From an uncultured Muribaculaceae bacterium (GTDB taxonomy: Bacteria > Bacteroidota > Bacteroidia > Bacteroidales > Muribaculaceae): a stretch of DNA of 64,000 nucleotides. Below, one piece after another: positions 25,154 to 34,621 of this stretch (position 1 is the stretch's first letter; every line of letters begins with the position of its first letter). The notes beneath the pieces are model-generated. The model saw nothing but the letters and a program-made list of their open reading frames with translations, searched no databases and was not told the origin of the DNA. Where the stretch lies: contig CAJTZS010000012.1 of the NCBI GenBank assembly GCA_910584055.1, positions 31,150 to 95,149 of the forward strand, given 5' to 3'. The translations under genes were made by a program, and so were the position numbers.

Positions 25154-26356
25154 CTAAAGACTTTTGAGGATTATTGAATTTGCCTTGTCTACTACTGAGG
25201 TGTCAAGGCTGGCAAGGTAGATCTGGGTAGTTGCTTCGCTGTCGTGTCCCATACCCTCGCTGATCACTGATAACGGTATTCCTTTTGCCTTTGCCACTGA
25301 TGCCCAACTGTGCCGAGCTACATAAAGTGTCAAGGAGATGTTGATCCCGGCTTTCTCGGCAACTCGTTTCAGATTGTGGTTGATGTTATATCCCACGTTG
25401 CGGTAGGTACTCCGATCATTGGCTCCCTTGTTGCGTATTATCGGGAGAAGGTAATCGCTGCTGTTTTCAGGGTACTTATCCAAGAGTACCTGCATTTCCT
25501 TTGTCCATTCGATGATAAGCTGCTGCCCAGTCTTGCGTCTGCGGTATGTGACATATCCATTTGCAAGGTCTGTCTTACGCAGGTATGCCATATCTATGAA
25601 ACTCATTCCACGGAGCATGAAGCTCATCATGAACATATCCCTTGCAAAGTCAAGCTCAGGAATCAGCGACAGGTCAAGAGCCTTGATTTTCTTTATGGCT
25701 GAGAGGGGTAGGGCACGTTTTACGGTCTTGTCAACTCCGGTATATACATGCCGGAACGGATTGCGGTTCTCTATGATGTCATCTTCGACCGCCCGGTTGT
25801 ATGCCGCCCGAAGAATCCGTGTATAAAAGGATATTGTATTCGGAGCCACCCCTCTCTGCTGATGCCATGCCTCGTATGCCTCCATTATCTCAGAATTAAG
25901 ACAGTCGAGCATTATATCTTCGTCCTTACGGAACTTCTTGAAGCTGTTGAGCGTGGATATATATGTCTCGGCTGTCCTTATCTTACCGTTCTGTTTCAGT
26001 TTGATAATGTGGCTCTCCATGTAGTTGAATAGGGAATACTCATTTACGTGACGGTTGAACTCATCAATGACATCATCTACTGTGTAGGCCAATCCGTCGT
26101 TGTCAAGTTTGCGTATTATCTTGTTAAGCCGTTCGACATCCCATCTGATACGTTCCCTGATTGAAAGAATGAAGGATTTGCGCTCACTGTTATGTGTCGT
26201 AGTAACCATAGAGCGGGTTTCATCCCATTCAGTCGGGAATACATGATAGTCGGAGAAAAGCTGCCGTTGCTTTCTCTCGTGTAAAATCTGATAGAAAATC
26301 GTGCCCTCATGGTCTTCGACAGTCGAGGGTTTGAACTTTACTTTTATTGAAGCCAT
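25154..26356 (-). CDS. Tyrosine site-specific recombinase
   Basis: A 400-residue integrase-family protein of the Bacteroidetes type. The N-terminal arm/SAM-like region covers residues 1-200. The catalytic part has Arg in 'FMLRGMSFIDMAYL', 'YVARHSWASVAKAKG', the His box 'SEGMGHDSEATTQIY' and nucleophile Tyr in 'TQIYLASLD'. Relatives in Bacteroides (Tsr type) flip nearby promoters, while others integrate mobile elements. Its position, 54 bases from a perfect 17-bp inverted repeat next to upxY, favours the invertase role. It could instead be the integrase of the mobile region to the right. Confidence 0.9.
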   Translation of the reverse strand: MASIKVKFKPSTVEDHEGTIFYQILHERKQRQLFSDYHVFPTEWDETRSMVTTTHNSERKSFILSIRERIRWDVERLNKIIRKLDNDGLAYTVDDVIDEFNRHVNEYSLFNYMESHIIKLKQNGKIRTAETYISTLNSFKKFRKDEDIMLDCLNSEIMEAYEAWHQQRGVAPNTISFYTRILRAAYNRAVEDDIIENRNPFRHVYTGVDKTVKRALPLSAIKKIKALDLSLIPELDFARDMFMMSFMLRGMSFIDMAYLRKTDLANGYVTYRRRKTGQQLIIEWTKEMQVLLDKYPENSSDYLLPIIRNKGANDRSTYRNVGYNINHNLKRVAEKAGINISLTLYVARHSWASVAKAKGIPLSVISEGMGHDSEATTQIYLASLDTSVVDKANSIILKSL

Positions 26357-26386
26357 TTGATTAATCGTTTTTTTAATTTGATAATC

Positions 26387-27052
26387 TTAACGATTATCCA
26401 AAGTCTTCATGACCTTTATGACGGCTCTGATGTAGGTCTTCTCTTCGGCATAGCCAATCTTGTCAAGCCATAGTAAATAATTTCCACCTGTATACCTTCT
26501 TTGGATTTTCTCATAATATGCTTTCACACTTTCGGTCCAATGATTGAACTCATAGTATTTTCCAGTCCGGGGATTTGTCAGACCGAATAGATTATGTTTA
26601 TTACGACAGACAGACGACTTGAACCAGCCGGTTTCAAGGATAGCCTGTGCTAATACTATCTTCGGGTACTTGATATTGTTCTTCTTTATCTCGGCAAGCA
26701 GATTGGGAATTGTCAGTTCCGGCAATGATTCGTCTTTGCTTTGTGAGGTGAGATTACCGATCGCTCCTGATTCCTCATCAGAGGCAGAATCGTTACGGAG
26801 GAACTTGCTATCGTCACTTTTTCGGGCATTCAGTACCTTCTGCCCCAAGTTTTCTTCATTTTCGGTTTTACAGTCAACTGAAATAACCGTGTCCTTATCT
26901 GCTATCGTATCTTCTTTGATTACAGATATTTCCACCTTTTTAGATTTTGACTTGCCTTCAATTTCAGAATCTCTCGTGACGGTATAGAATTGTGCTGACG
27001 CTGAAAAGGTGGTCAGCATCAGCATGAATGTAAGCAGAATAGTGTTGTGCAT
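26387..27052 (-). CDS. Secreted glucosaminidase, peptidoglycan hydrolase
   Basis: A 221-residue protein with a signal peptide (MHNTILLTFMLMLTTFSASA), a polar Lys/Asp/Ser-rich spacer to about residue 105 and a C-terminal N-acetylglucosaminidase (FlgJ/LYZ2-type) domain: 'PKIVLAQAILETGWFKS', 'RNKHNLFGLTNP' and 'FNHWTESVKAYYEK'. The glutamate in 'ILETGW' is the expected catalytic acid. Cell-wall hydrolases of this sort open the peptidoglycan for conjugation machinery. It is transcribed divergently from the mobile-element operon. Confidence 0.85.
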   Translation of the reverse strand: MHNTILLTFMLMLTTFSASAQFYTVTRDSEIEGKSKSKKVEISVIKEDTIADKDTVISVDCKTENEENLGQKVLNARKSDDSKFLRNDSASDEESGAIGNLTSQSKDESLPELTIPNLLAEIKKNNIKYPKIVLAQAILETGWFKSSVCRNKHNLFGLTNPRTGKYYEFNHWTESVKAYYEKIQRRYTGGNYLLWLDKIGYAEEKTYIRAVIKVMKTLDNR

Positions 27053-27077
27053 TTCTTTTTGAGGGTTATCGTGGGGA

Positions 27078-27116
27078 TAATTTTGCAGTGTCCAAGCGAA
27101 ATGCTTCGCAAAATTA
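27078..27116. promoter_or_regulatory. Opposed -7 boxes in a divergent intergenic region
   Basis: TAATTTTG occurs on the plus strand at 27078-27085 (toward the gene at 27136) and on the minus strand at 27116-27109 (toward the glucosaminidase at 27052). The two promoters would overlap and face each other's leader, so they may compete. Confidence 0.5.
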
Positions 27117-27135
27117 ACAGACCAAAAACATTAAT

Positions 27136-27924
27136 ATGGAATTACACAACAGAAATCAACCCGAAGAATTGCCATATCAGAAACTGGCAATGCTGGGCAT
27201 CGACCGTGAGAAAGCCGACAAATTGCCTTCCGAGGTAAAGGAGAAGCTTGTTTCCGGCGAGGTGACACCTCTCTTGCAGGTATCCATAAATGCCCGAAAT
27301 GGTGACGTTATCACGTTACCGCTCAAACTACAGATGGTAGCCGACAAAAACGGAGATCCGCTCCTTGTCGCTTATCCCGTCAAGGCTGTTCTCGATGAGA
27401 AGCAGGATAACATTCTCCAGCTCACCCCTTATGAGGCTGATCGCCTTCGCCGAGGCGATGTAATCCGGAAAGCCATTGACATTAACGGTGAGAAGACACA
27501 GCAGTTTCTCCAGCTTGACCCTGAGACCAATTCTATCATTCACAAGATGGTGACTGACGTGCAGATTGAGCAACGTCTTAAAGATATGGAGAAGGTCAAT
27601 GACATAGAACTCGGAACACAGCAGAAACAGGCTGTCCGGGAAGGCAAGCCGATGGAACTCAACGTTGGCGGTGAGAAAGTGACCGTAGGCATCGACCTCA
27701 AGGAGCCGCAGGGTTTCAAGATAGTCCAGGGCGACATGAAGGAGTGGGAACGTCAGCAGAAGCTCAAGTATGATGAATTGCATCCTGAATACATCGGTCT
27801 CGTGATGACCGACAAGAACCGCTGGGAGTATCAGCAGGTGGTTGACCGTCAGTCACGTGAACGTGCAATACATCTTTCTTCACCCAAGGATAAGGAACAG
27901 AAAAAGTCAGGTCTGAAACTTTAG
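27136..27924 (+). CDS. DUF4099-type mobile-element protein
   Basis: A 262-residue protein typical of Bacteroidales conjugative elements (DUF4099/DUF3945 type). The N-terminal 'EELPYQKLAMLGIDREKADKL' and 'SGEVTPLL' stretch is characteristic, and the later 'YEADRLRRGDVIRKAI' recurs in these families. No catalytic motif, signal or membrane segment is visible. First gene of a plus-strand series up to 35.5 kb. Family recognition is good; biochemical role unknown. Confidence 0.75.
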   Translation: MELHNRNQPEELPYQKLAMLGIDREKADKLPSEVKEKLVSGEVTPLLQVSINARNGDVITLPLKLQMVADKNGDPLLVAYPVKAVLDEKQDNILQLTPYEADRLRRGDVIRKAIDINGEKTQQFLQLDPETNSIIHKMVTDVQIEQRLKDMEKVNDIELGTQQKQAVREGKPMELNVGGEKVTVGIDLKEPQGFKIVQGDMKEWERQQKLKYDELHPEYIGLVMTDKNRWEYQQVVDRQSRERAIHLSSPKDKEQKKSGLKL

Positions 27925-27926
27925 CC

Positions 27927-28241
27927 ATGAGAGCCGAGATACAAGCAAAGGTCGATTATCTGAAAGAACTCTTCGCCATTGATGAGAGGAAAGCACGCCT
28001 TATGGTCAAAGGGAAGGCTTTCTACAACCCTGTGACACGACGTGTTGCCGAGAAGAAGTATATTCTCTGTAATAATTGTGCTTGGAAAGCGCAAAGAATC
28101 AGGGAGTGGATTGAAACCGCAGAGAACCGATCAAGCTATGAACCCGGCTATGATGACAGGATACGCTATTACATAATGTTTGCTGAGATTACGGAAAACA
28201 TTATCAGACAGCATTTGAAATTCATTAACCAAGTCTCATAA
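27927..28241 (+). CDS. Hypothetical protein, 104 aa
   Basis: A 104-residue protein of no family I recognise. It is basic and helical, with 'EKKYILCNNCAWKAQRI' supplying a lone CxxC pair. It is spaced 2 bases after the DUF4099-type gene and 1 base before the MutS-I-like fusion, so it is co-translated with both. Confidence 0.7.
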   Translation: MRAEIQAKVDYLKELFAIDERKARLMVKGKAFYNPVTRRVAEKKYILCNNCAWKAQRIREWIETAENRSSYEPGYDDRIRYYIMFAEITENIIRQHLKFINQVS

Positions 28242-28242
28242 G

Positions 28243-29535
28243 ATGAAGAAGAAAGATGAAATCAAGGAGTCTCAGACTGTGTTCAGGCAATTTGATGAGA
28301 TGAAACAGAAGCATCCCGACTCTGTTCTTCTTTTCCGTGCCGGAGACAAATATGAGACCTACCGTCAGGATGCCATCAAAGCCAAGCAGATTTTAGGGCT
28401 TGACATTGAGACAAAGGAAATCGAAGGGAAAAAGGTCGATATGGCTGCCTTCGAGCATAATAAACTTGACACAAACCTCCCAAGACTCGTCCGTGCCGGT
28501 ATGAGGGTTGTCATCTGTGAGATGCTTGAAGACCGGAAACAGAAGAAAACCGAAAAGGAAAAAGTCAATGCTTCTACCAAGGAGAATACCGTCTCCAATA
28601 ACGATGAAACTCAACTTACAAACACCACTATGGCAAGAAAAAAGAAAGAACAGGCTCCGGAACAGGAGCAACCCAAGACGAAAGCCGAAAATAAGACCGA
28701 GGTCAAAAACGAGGTCAAGTCTGAAACTAAAGCCAAAGCTAAATCCGAACAGAAAACTGAGACACAGCAGGAACGCAAGCCGCGTGAGCCTCAGATGGTC
28801 ACGGTCAACGGTGACAAGGTTACACACGGCCATGCCTTTCAGGGGAAGGATTCCCAGGACTGGTATTTCACCGCTAAGATAAACGGTGAGCAACTGAAAC
28901 CACAGAAGATGGATCCGGCTGACGTTGCTGCCTATCAGAAGAAGGAAATGACGGTTCCGCAGCTCATGGAACGCTACTATCCGACAAAGCTCATGGAGAA
29001 GGTGCCGGAAGTCGCTTTCAAGACACCCAATGTCCTGCCCGGGCCCGACGGCAACATGACCATCGACAAGTTCAATGTCTATAAGGAGAAGGATCAGACA
29101 CGTGCCGATTACGGCAAATACAAGTTCTATGCCCAGATCGGTGAAACAAAGATGTCAACTGTTGCTTCCCGTCAGGACTTGAACGCCTATTTCGACCGCG
29201 TTATGACTCCCGGTCAGCTCGTGGAGAAGAATTTCGGTGAGCGTCTGCACCTATCTTCGCATTATCAGCAGTTCAAGCTGCCCGAAGGCATCGACAAGGA
29301 ACAGATACGGATTGCTAAAGATCGCTCCGACGGCAAGTGGAAGGTGTCAGTTGACCTCGGTGAGCGTGGAAAGACGGAGAAGAAGGAGATGTCATTCGAC
29401 GATGGCTTCTCTCTCTACAAGGCTAAGACAGCCACGCGCGAGCAGATTGCCGCCAAATATGTAGGCAATGAGGTCAGAAGCCTCCTTGCAGCCCCGGCTA
29501 TGAAAATGGAGAAATCCGCTTCAATGAAAATGTAA
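28243..29535 (+). CDS. MutS domain I-like / DUF3945-like fusion
   Basis: A 430-residue protein. Residues 5-95 match the mismatch-sensing domain I of MutS: 'FRQFDEMKQKHPDSVLLFRAGDKYE' contains the conserved F-R-x-G-D-x-Y-E core, here without MutS's ATPase. Residues 110-180 are a Lys/Glu/Thr-rich, low-complexity linker. The rest holds two DUF3945-like beta modules ('DWYFTAKINGEQLKPQKM' and 'KFYAQIGETKMS'). Such fusions are seen in Bacteroidales conjugative elements. It may bind DNA ends or structures during transfer. Confidence 0.65.
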   Translation: MKKKDEIKESQTVFRQFDEMKQKHPDSVLLFRAGDKYETYRQDAIKAKQILGLDIETKEIEGKKVDMAAFEHNKLDTNLPRLVRAGMRVVICEMLEDRKQKKTEKEKVNASTKENTVSNNDETQLTNTTMARKKKEQAPEQEQPKTKAENKTEVKNEVKSETKAKAKSEQKTETQQERKPREPQMVTVNGDKVTHGHAFQGKDSQDWYFTAKINGEQLKPQKMDPADVAAYQKKEMTVPQLMERYYPTKLMEKVPEVAFKTPNVLPGPDGNMTIDKFNVYKEKDQTRADYGKYKFYAQIGETKMSTVASRQDLNAYFDRVMTPGQLVEKNFGERLHLSSHYQQFKLPEGIDKEQIRIAKDRSDGKWKVSVDLGERGKTEKKEMSFDDGFSLYKAKTATREQIAAKYVGNEVRSLLAAPAMKMEKSASMKM

Positions 29536-29561
29536 CCACTAACCTTACAAATTTTTAATAA

Positions 29562-29789
29562 ATGGCAAAAATAGAATATGATGAGCTTGTGCAGCTCCTT
29601 CAGGAAAAGAAAATAGGTCATCTCCGTTTCGTCCTTGAATCCGACAGTGAGAAGGACTTCCTCAAATGGTGCGAGGAACACGGTATTCAGCCTTCTGACG
29701 ATGCGGCTGAGTTCTATCTGGAACAGACCGAGATCTCCGCAATGGACAGGCAGGTAATCGACGACGAGGACTATGGCATCTGGAACTAA
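29562..29789 (+). CDS. Hypothetical acidic protein, 75 aa
   Basis: A 75-residue, acidic, helical protein without recognisable motif. Its end overlaps the antirestriction gene start (29773) by 17 bases, suggesting coupled translation. Acidic small proteins beside ArdC can be DNA mimics, but nothing here proves that. Confidence 0.65.
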   Translation: MAKIEYDELVQLLQEKKIGHLRFVLESDSEKDFLKWCEEHGIQPSDDAAEFYLEQTEISAMDRQVIDDEDYGIWN

Positions 29790-31107
29790 GTTCTCTTTTC
29801 CCGGCTCTACGGCAGGCGCAGGTCAGGTTGCGCTTGACCGTTTTGCCGAGATGATGATTGACCGCATGGAGCAGATGAAGGACTCCGACTGGAAGCAGGG
29901 CTGGATAGGCGGTGCCAACGGATATGCCGGTCTGCCTCAGAATGTCGGCGGCCGTAACTACTCCGGCTCCAACTCTTTCTTCCTTCAGCTCCATACTGCT
30001 GCAAAGGGCTATCAGCTTCCGGTCTATCTCACGTTCAATCAGGCTCACAATCTAAAGGCTCATGTGCTGAAAGGTGAGAAATCTTTTCCTGTGGTATACT
30101 GGGATATGATGGTGAAGGATAAGGACGGAAAGAAAGTCAGCTCCGATGAGTACAAGGCAATGTCGAGGGAGGAAAAGAAAAACCTCGATGTCATTCCTTT
30201 CATCAAGGCTTTCCCGGTCTACAATGTTGACCAGACAAATCTCCGTGAGGTTCAGCCGGAACGTGTTCAGAAGCTGATTGACAAGTTTAAGGTACCCGAA
30301 ATGCGTGACACTCAGGGTATGTATGCACACTCAGCTCTTGACCGTATGATCCAGGAACAATCGTGGCTGTGTCCCATTCAGGCTGACAAGCGTGAGAACG
30401 GTGCCTACTATTCACCATCGCGTGATATTGTCGTGCTACCTATGAAGGCCCAGTTCAACACAGGATCGACGCCTGATGAGATCTATCGTGACGGCATGGA
30501 GTTCTATTCGACCATGCTGCACGAGATGACCCACTCGACGATGACACCTGAGCGTCTTAACCGTGAGATGGGCGGCAAGTTCGGAGACCCGAAGTATGCG
30601 AAAGAAGAACTTGTGGCAGAGCTTACAGCGGCTATGATAAGCCACTCAATGGGCTTCGACTCCAAGATTACTGACAATTCTGCTGCCTATCTTGACTCTT
30701 GGATCGGGGTGCTGAAAAAAGAGCCGAAATTCATTGTGTCAATCATGGCAGATGTAAACAAGGCATCCGACCTTATCCTCGATCATGTGGACAAGCAGCG
30801 TCTCGCCCTCGGTGAACAGCCTTATCTGGCAAAGAATGACCCTTGGCTGCCGCCTGATCCAAATGAGGAAATCCCTTTCAAGAACGCTGCCATCATCAAG
30901 ACACGTTCTGGAGACTATGTAATCAGAGCCTCATACGATGGTGTAGACCTCGGAATGAAGCCTATCGAAAAATCGACTGCTAAGACTTATTTCCAGCTCA
31001 CTGACATGAAGGACAAGGAGTCTTTCCTCAATATGACTGCACGTAAGCATTATCAGTCGGAGATTGCCGGTATCGGCAAGTCTGCCTCAAAGTCACTCAG
31101 AATCTAA
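29773..31107 (+). CDS. ArdC-type antirestriction protein
   Basis: A 444-residue ArdC family member. The N-terminal ssDNA-binding half has 'WKQGWIGGANGYAGLPQN' and 'GKRNYSG'-like 'GGRNYSGSNSFFLQL'. The C-terminal zincin-like domain has 'YSTMLHEMTHSTM' (HExxH) and 'AKEELVAELTAAMIS', the downstream glutamate ligand. ArdC proteins protect incoming single-stranded DNA from host restriction during conjugation. The zinc-site residues are intact. An extra C-terminal ~110 residues may form a small beta domain. Confidence 0.88.
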   Translation: MASGTKFSFPGSTAGAGQVALDRFAEMMIDRMEQMKDSDWKQGWIGGANGYAGLPQNVGGRNYSGSNSFFLQLHTAAKGYQLPVYLTFNQAHNLKAHVLKGEKSFPVVYWDMMVKDKDGKKVSSDEYKAMSREEKKNLDVIPFIKAFPVYNVDQTNLREVQPERVQKLIDKFKVPEMRDTQGMYAHSALDRMIQEQSWLCPIQADKRENGAYYSPSRDIVVLPMKAQFNTGSTPDEIYRDGMEFYSTMLHEMTHSTMTPERLNREMGGKFGDPKYAKEELVAELTAAMISHSMGFDSKITDNSAAYLDSWIGVLKKEPKFIVSIMADVNKASDLILDHVDKQRLALGEQPYLAKNDPWLPPDPNEEIPFKNAAIIKTRSGDYVIRASYDGVDLGMKPIEKSTAKTYFQLTDMKDKESFLNMTARKHYQSEIAGIGKSASKSLRI

Positions 31108-31119
31108 CCCTTTGTTCTC

Positions 31120-32301
31120 ATGGCTAATTATCAGGTGAACTTCAAGGAACTGAAATCTCGTGTCGGCATAGATGACATTGCTTATGCACTTGGCTACCGT
31201 CTTGACCGCAAGGCTGGAGTAGGCAAATACATAGAGCTTGTGCTTGGTGACGGACGCGACCGCCGTGATACCATCATCGTTAGCAACCACCGTGACAAGG
31301 CTTCTCAGGTATTTTTCCGGAGGGACGGGAGTAAGGGTGACGTTGTGACCCTGATACGTGAGAACCTCAACTCTTTTATAGTGTCAGGCAAAAATGACTG
31401 GCAGAAAGTGGCAAAGGTCATGGCTCGTTTCGCAAATCTCCCTGAGCCTGAGTTCCGTGAGGACAGTGAGTATGTCAAATCGGCCCAAGTCAGCCATGTG
31501 TTTGACGAGTCAAGGTATGAGGTGAAGCCGGTGGATCCTGACAGGATTCCGAGAATTTTCTCACAGCGTGGCATTGCTGATGAAACGGTCAGAAGTCTCG
31601 CTCCATTCCTGTCACTTATCCGTGACACTAAGAATGAGAATTTCGACGGGTACAACATCGGCTTCCCATATACCGAGTATGCTGAATCCGGCGTCAAGGG
31701 TTATGAGATACGCGGTATGGGTGGCTACAAGTCAAAGGCAGCCGGTACAAATTCCTCTTCTGCGGCTTGGGTAGCTGACCTATCCGGTGGTAATAATGAG
31801 GCTGTCAAATCTGTGTTCTTCTGCGAGTCTGCGCTTGATGCTATGGCTTTCTACCAGATGAACAGGACACGCCTTGACAATAATATTGCACTTGTCTCTC
31901 TCGGTGGTACATTCTCAGACGGTCAGATTACCAAGGCTATGGAGCGGTTCCCAAATGCAAGGGCGTTTGACTGTTTCGACAATGACATTGCCGGACGCAT
32001 CTATGGTCTCCGTCTTATGGCTCTCGTTGAGAATTTTCCTATCAAGATTTCCAAGACAGAAAATGGTCTGAAAGTCGAGGCTAAGGAAAAGGCTTTTGAG
32101 TTGGATCCGGAGCGACCGCTATCAGCACAGGTCGGTGAGAATATCTCAATACGCCATAGGATGGGACAATGGACTCCGCCCAAGGCTTTCAAGGACTGGA
32201 ACGACTGCCTGATGAACAAGCCGATAGAGCGGCAGCTCAATCCCAATAAGCATGAGCGGGATACCAATCTCGCCGAACAACGTAAATCATTCAAAATATG
32301 A
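31120..32301 (+). CDS. Toprim-domain protein, DUF3991-like
   Basis: A 393-residue protein of the primase-like toprim group common on Bacteroidales mobile elements. Residues 1-120 form an N-terminal DNA-binding region ('IDDIAYALGYRLDRKAG'). The toprim domain shows a glutamate in 'VFFCESALDAMAFYQM' and the D-x-D-like 'DCFDNDIAGRIYG'. It lacks a CHC2 finger and a polymerase domain, so priming would need a partner. It overlaps the next gene by 4 bases. Confidence 0.8.
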   Translation: MANYQVNFKELKSRVGIDDIAYALGYRLDRKAGVGKYIELVLGDGRDRRDTIIVSNHRDKASQVFFRRDGSKGDVVTLIRENLNSFIVSGKNDWQKVAKVMARFANLPEPEFREDSEYVKSAQVSHVFDESRYEVKPVDPDRIPRIFSQRGIADETVRSLAPFLSLIRDTKNENFDGYNIGFPYTEYAESGVKGYEIRGMGGYKSKAAGTNSSSAAWVADLSGGNNEAVKSVFFCESALDAMAFYQMNRTRLDNNIALVSLGGTFSDGQITKAMERFPNARAFDCFDNDIAGRIYGLRLMALVENFPIKISKTENGLKVEAKEKAFELDPERPLSAQVGENISIRHRMGQWTPPKAFKDWNDCLMNKPIERQLNPNKHERDTNLAEQRKSFKI

Positions 32302-32744
32302 ACAATGGCATAATAATAATCAAAAGTATTGACTGTGACGACAACATATTCTACGGAGTTTTCAGCCGTGGTTTTTCTTTCGACATTGAAATAGTAGGGA
32401 GTGATTTTCTTATCAGTTTCTATGACATTGTTGAGGGTGAAATATCTGAGAAAATCTATGAGATACTCATAGACTTTGAGCTGGAAGAGGTTTGCGATTA
32501 CATCAGCTTTATCGAGGATGATACGAATTTTCTCTTTGATATGGCAGATGAAATTAAATCCTGGATTGAAGGTGCCATAGTCAAACAACTGTCAGAAGGA
32601 AAAATCTTTATAGACCTCACAAAAAGTCTCCATAATCTCATGGAGGATATGACAATGAAAGCCAAGGCTCATCTCGATGTGATATTGGCTCAGGATAAGG
32701 AAAACAGACTGTACGACAACCCCGAAAAGGAGCAGGAAGAATGA
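32298..32744 (+). CDS. Hypothetical protein, 148 aa
   Basis: A 148-residue acidic protein. The first 60 residues look like a small beta domain (IIIIKSIDCDDNIFYGVF), the rest is helical. No motif recognised. Coupled to both neighbours by 4-base overlaps. Confidence 0.65.
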   Translation: MNNGIIIIKSIDCDDNIFYGVFSRGFSFDIEIVGSDFLISFYDIVEGEISEKIYEILIDFELEEVCDYISFIEDDTNFLFDMADEIKSWIEGAIVKQLSEGKIFIDLTKSLHNLMEDMTMKAKAHLDVILAQDKENRLYDNPEKEQEE

Positions 32745-32758
32745 TGATATGCCGTATT

Positions 32759-33487
32759 ATGAAAAAAGGTGCTGTTACCCTCGCCATATCTCTGAAATTA
32801 TTGACGAGTGGCTTGCCATGTATGGCCCAACAGACAGACCCCACTTTGACCGCGACAGTCATCCTCCAAACGGAGGAACTTAAATCAATACACAAGAAGC
32901 GCAAGACCACTCAGGAGAAGATCATAGCGGCTGAGACCGCCGTGACTCTCGCCCTTGACCGTGTGCATAATGTGGAGAACAAGATGCTTGAGTATCTTTC
33001 CAACGCCCAGGGTGCAATGCAGAACCTATATCAGATAAAACGTGCAGCCGAACTGGTGACCACAGAGATACCAAAGAACACAACTCTACTAAAAAACTCA
33101 GTCAAGGGTAATCTGAAAGGTACAGCTATTGCGACACTTGTCTCTGATGAGATCACTGACGCTGCGACACAGATGGCGGCTCTCTATCCGTTCATGCAGC
33201 AGCTCGTGACTTCCGGCTCGTATGATGTCACCAATGCGGAGGGTAAGACTGAGAAGCACAAGGTGAATCTCCTTAACTCTGCGGAACGCTATTATGTTGC
33301 CAATGAGGTTGTGACACGTCTGGAAAGAATCAACACCGACCTGTTTATTCTCGCTTGGCAGGTACGCACTCTCTCTTGGAATGACCTCTGGTTCTCTCTC
33401 GATCCGGAAGGATGGGCAAGTGTGATGGCAGGCAAGAACATCGTCAACGGTCTCGTGACTGACTGGAACAACATCAAGTATTACTAA
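32759..33487 (+). CDS. Exported helical protein, possible conjugation component
   Basis: The protein begins with a clear signal peptide (MKKGAVTLAISLKLLTSG followed by LPCMAQ) and I therefore start it at the ATG at 32759; an in-frame ATG at 32741 would put six residues before the signal. The mature ~220 residues are helical with a central glycine-poor coiled segment. The layout resembles periplasmic conjugative transfer proteins of Bacteroidetes that follow the toprim gene, but I cannot name the family. Confidence 0.65.
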   Translation: MKKGAVTLAISLKLLTSGLPCMAQQTDPTLTATVILQTEELKSIHKKRKTTQEKIIAAETAVTLALDRVHNVENKMLEYLSNAQGAMQNLYQIKRAAELVTTEIPKNTTLLKNSVKGNLKGTAIATLVSDEITDAATQMAALYPFMQQLVTSGSYDVTNAEGKTEKHKVNLLNSAERYYVANEVVTRLERINTDLFILAWQVRTLSWNDLWFSLDPEGWASVMAGKNIVNGLVTDWNNIKYY

Positions 33488-33515
33488 ACACAACTTACAA
33501 TATTCAATATCATAA

Positions 33516-34061
33516 ATGGAAAATGAAAAGAAAATCGTTGGCCGCTGTCCCAAGTGTGGCGCCAACGTGGTAAAGACCTGCAAGGGATACCGCTGTGAGA
33601 ATAGCATCGGAGAGAATCCTACCTGTTCCCTGAATATCAACGGCATTCTCGGCAACCGCAAGATGTCGGACGAGGAAATCTCCGAACTGCTTGCCAACCG
33701 CCGCATTATGCTCGACGGCTTCATGTCAAAGGAGGGCAAGGCTTTCCCGACTGTGCTTGAATTGGCTGACAACGGTGATGTCCTTATGCAGTCAGTGATC
33801 GGCAAGTGTCCTCATTGCGGTGGTGATATCCGTGTCGGAAGCCGGGCCTTCAACTGCTCCAACTTCAACAATCCCACAGATAAATGTGAGTTCTCGATAT
33901 GGCGCAATATCGGCGGCCATCAGCTCACACTCACGGAGGCACAGGAGATCTGCGAGAAAGGTATCACTTCTGCAGAACTGGAGATGTACCGTGATGACGG
34001 CTCCATCTATCGCAAGCGCCTTGGTCTCTCACCCGATAAAACTCAGATTGTGAAGATATGA
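33516..34061 (+). CDS. Topoisomerase-type zinc-finger protein
   Basis: A 181-residue protein with two zinc fingers of the type found at the C-terminus of topoisomerase IA: 'GRCPKCGANVVKTCKGYRC' and 'GKCPHCGGDIRVGSRAFNC', each followed by a later Cys. It has no topoisomerase catalytic domain. Stand-alone proteins with these fingers occur on Bacteroidales conjugative elements and probably bind single-stranded DNA. Overlaps the next gene by 4 bases. Confidence 0.8.
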   Translation: MENEKKIVGRCPKCGANVVKTCKGYRCENSIGENPTCSLNINGILGNRKMSDEEISELLANRRIMLDGFMSKEGKAFPTVLELADNGDVLMQSVIGKCPHCGGDIRVGSRAFNCSNFNNPTDKCEFSIWRNIGGHQLTLTEAQEICEKGITSAELEMYRDDGSIYRKRLGLSPDKTQIVKI

Positions 34062-34600
34062 GACCGGGAATGAAACTGGCTATCCTGCTGATAAGCGGGA
34101 TACTGATATGGGGCGGAATCTTTTTCTTCGCTTGCAGCTCCAACAATCCGAAAGAGCGGGCACGGCTTGTTGCCGAGAAGTCGCTTATGGCTTGTGTTGA
34201 TTGTCCGGAGTCAGTCGAGATCAAGGCTTTCAGTGATGCTGACTCTGTTTTCGGACGGGAGTATATCACCCTTGATGAGCGTGTGGCTATCGCAACTGCC
34301 ATGATGAAGATAAGCTCTAATGTGATGGAGCGCACCGAGAATATGGAGAACATCAACTTCGAGGACGTGGAGCTTGCCGGACTTATGGAACGCCAGATGT
34401 CGGCTATGTCTGCCCTCAGAAGCCTTACAGGTCTCAGTCCTGACGATCCCGATAAGCCCAAGCCTTTCACCGGCTGGAAAGTCAAGGTGGAGTATGAGGC
34501 TAAGACAGTTGACGGAAAGCCTTACCGCTCTGAATACTGGTTCATTCTTGACAAGGATGCCAACTGTGTCATAAAGTCCTTTGAGATACCTCTTTTATAA
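34058..34600 (+). CDS. Lipoprotein, hypothetical
   Basis: A 180-residue protein with a hydrophobic N-terminus ending in a lipobox (GGIFFFACSSN, Cys near residue 26), so it should be exported and lipid-anchored. The mature part is helical, with 'WKVKVEYEAKTVDGKPYR' as a beta hairpin near the end. Located inside the mobile-element operon; specific role unknown. Confidence 0.75.
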   Translation: MRPGMKLAILLISGILIWGGIFFFACSSNNPKERARLVAEKSLMACVDCPESVEIKAFSDADSVFGREYITLDERVAIATAMMKISSNVMERTENMENINFEDVELAGLMERQMSAMSALRSLTGLSPDDPDKPKPFTGWKVKVEYEAKTVDGKPYRSEYWFILDKDANCVIKSFEIPLL

Positions 34601-34621
34601 ACCTTTTAACCACTGACTTAA

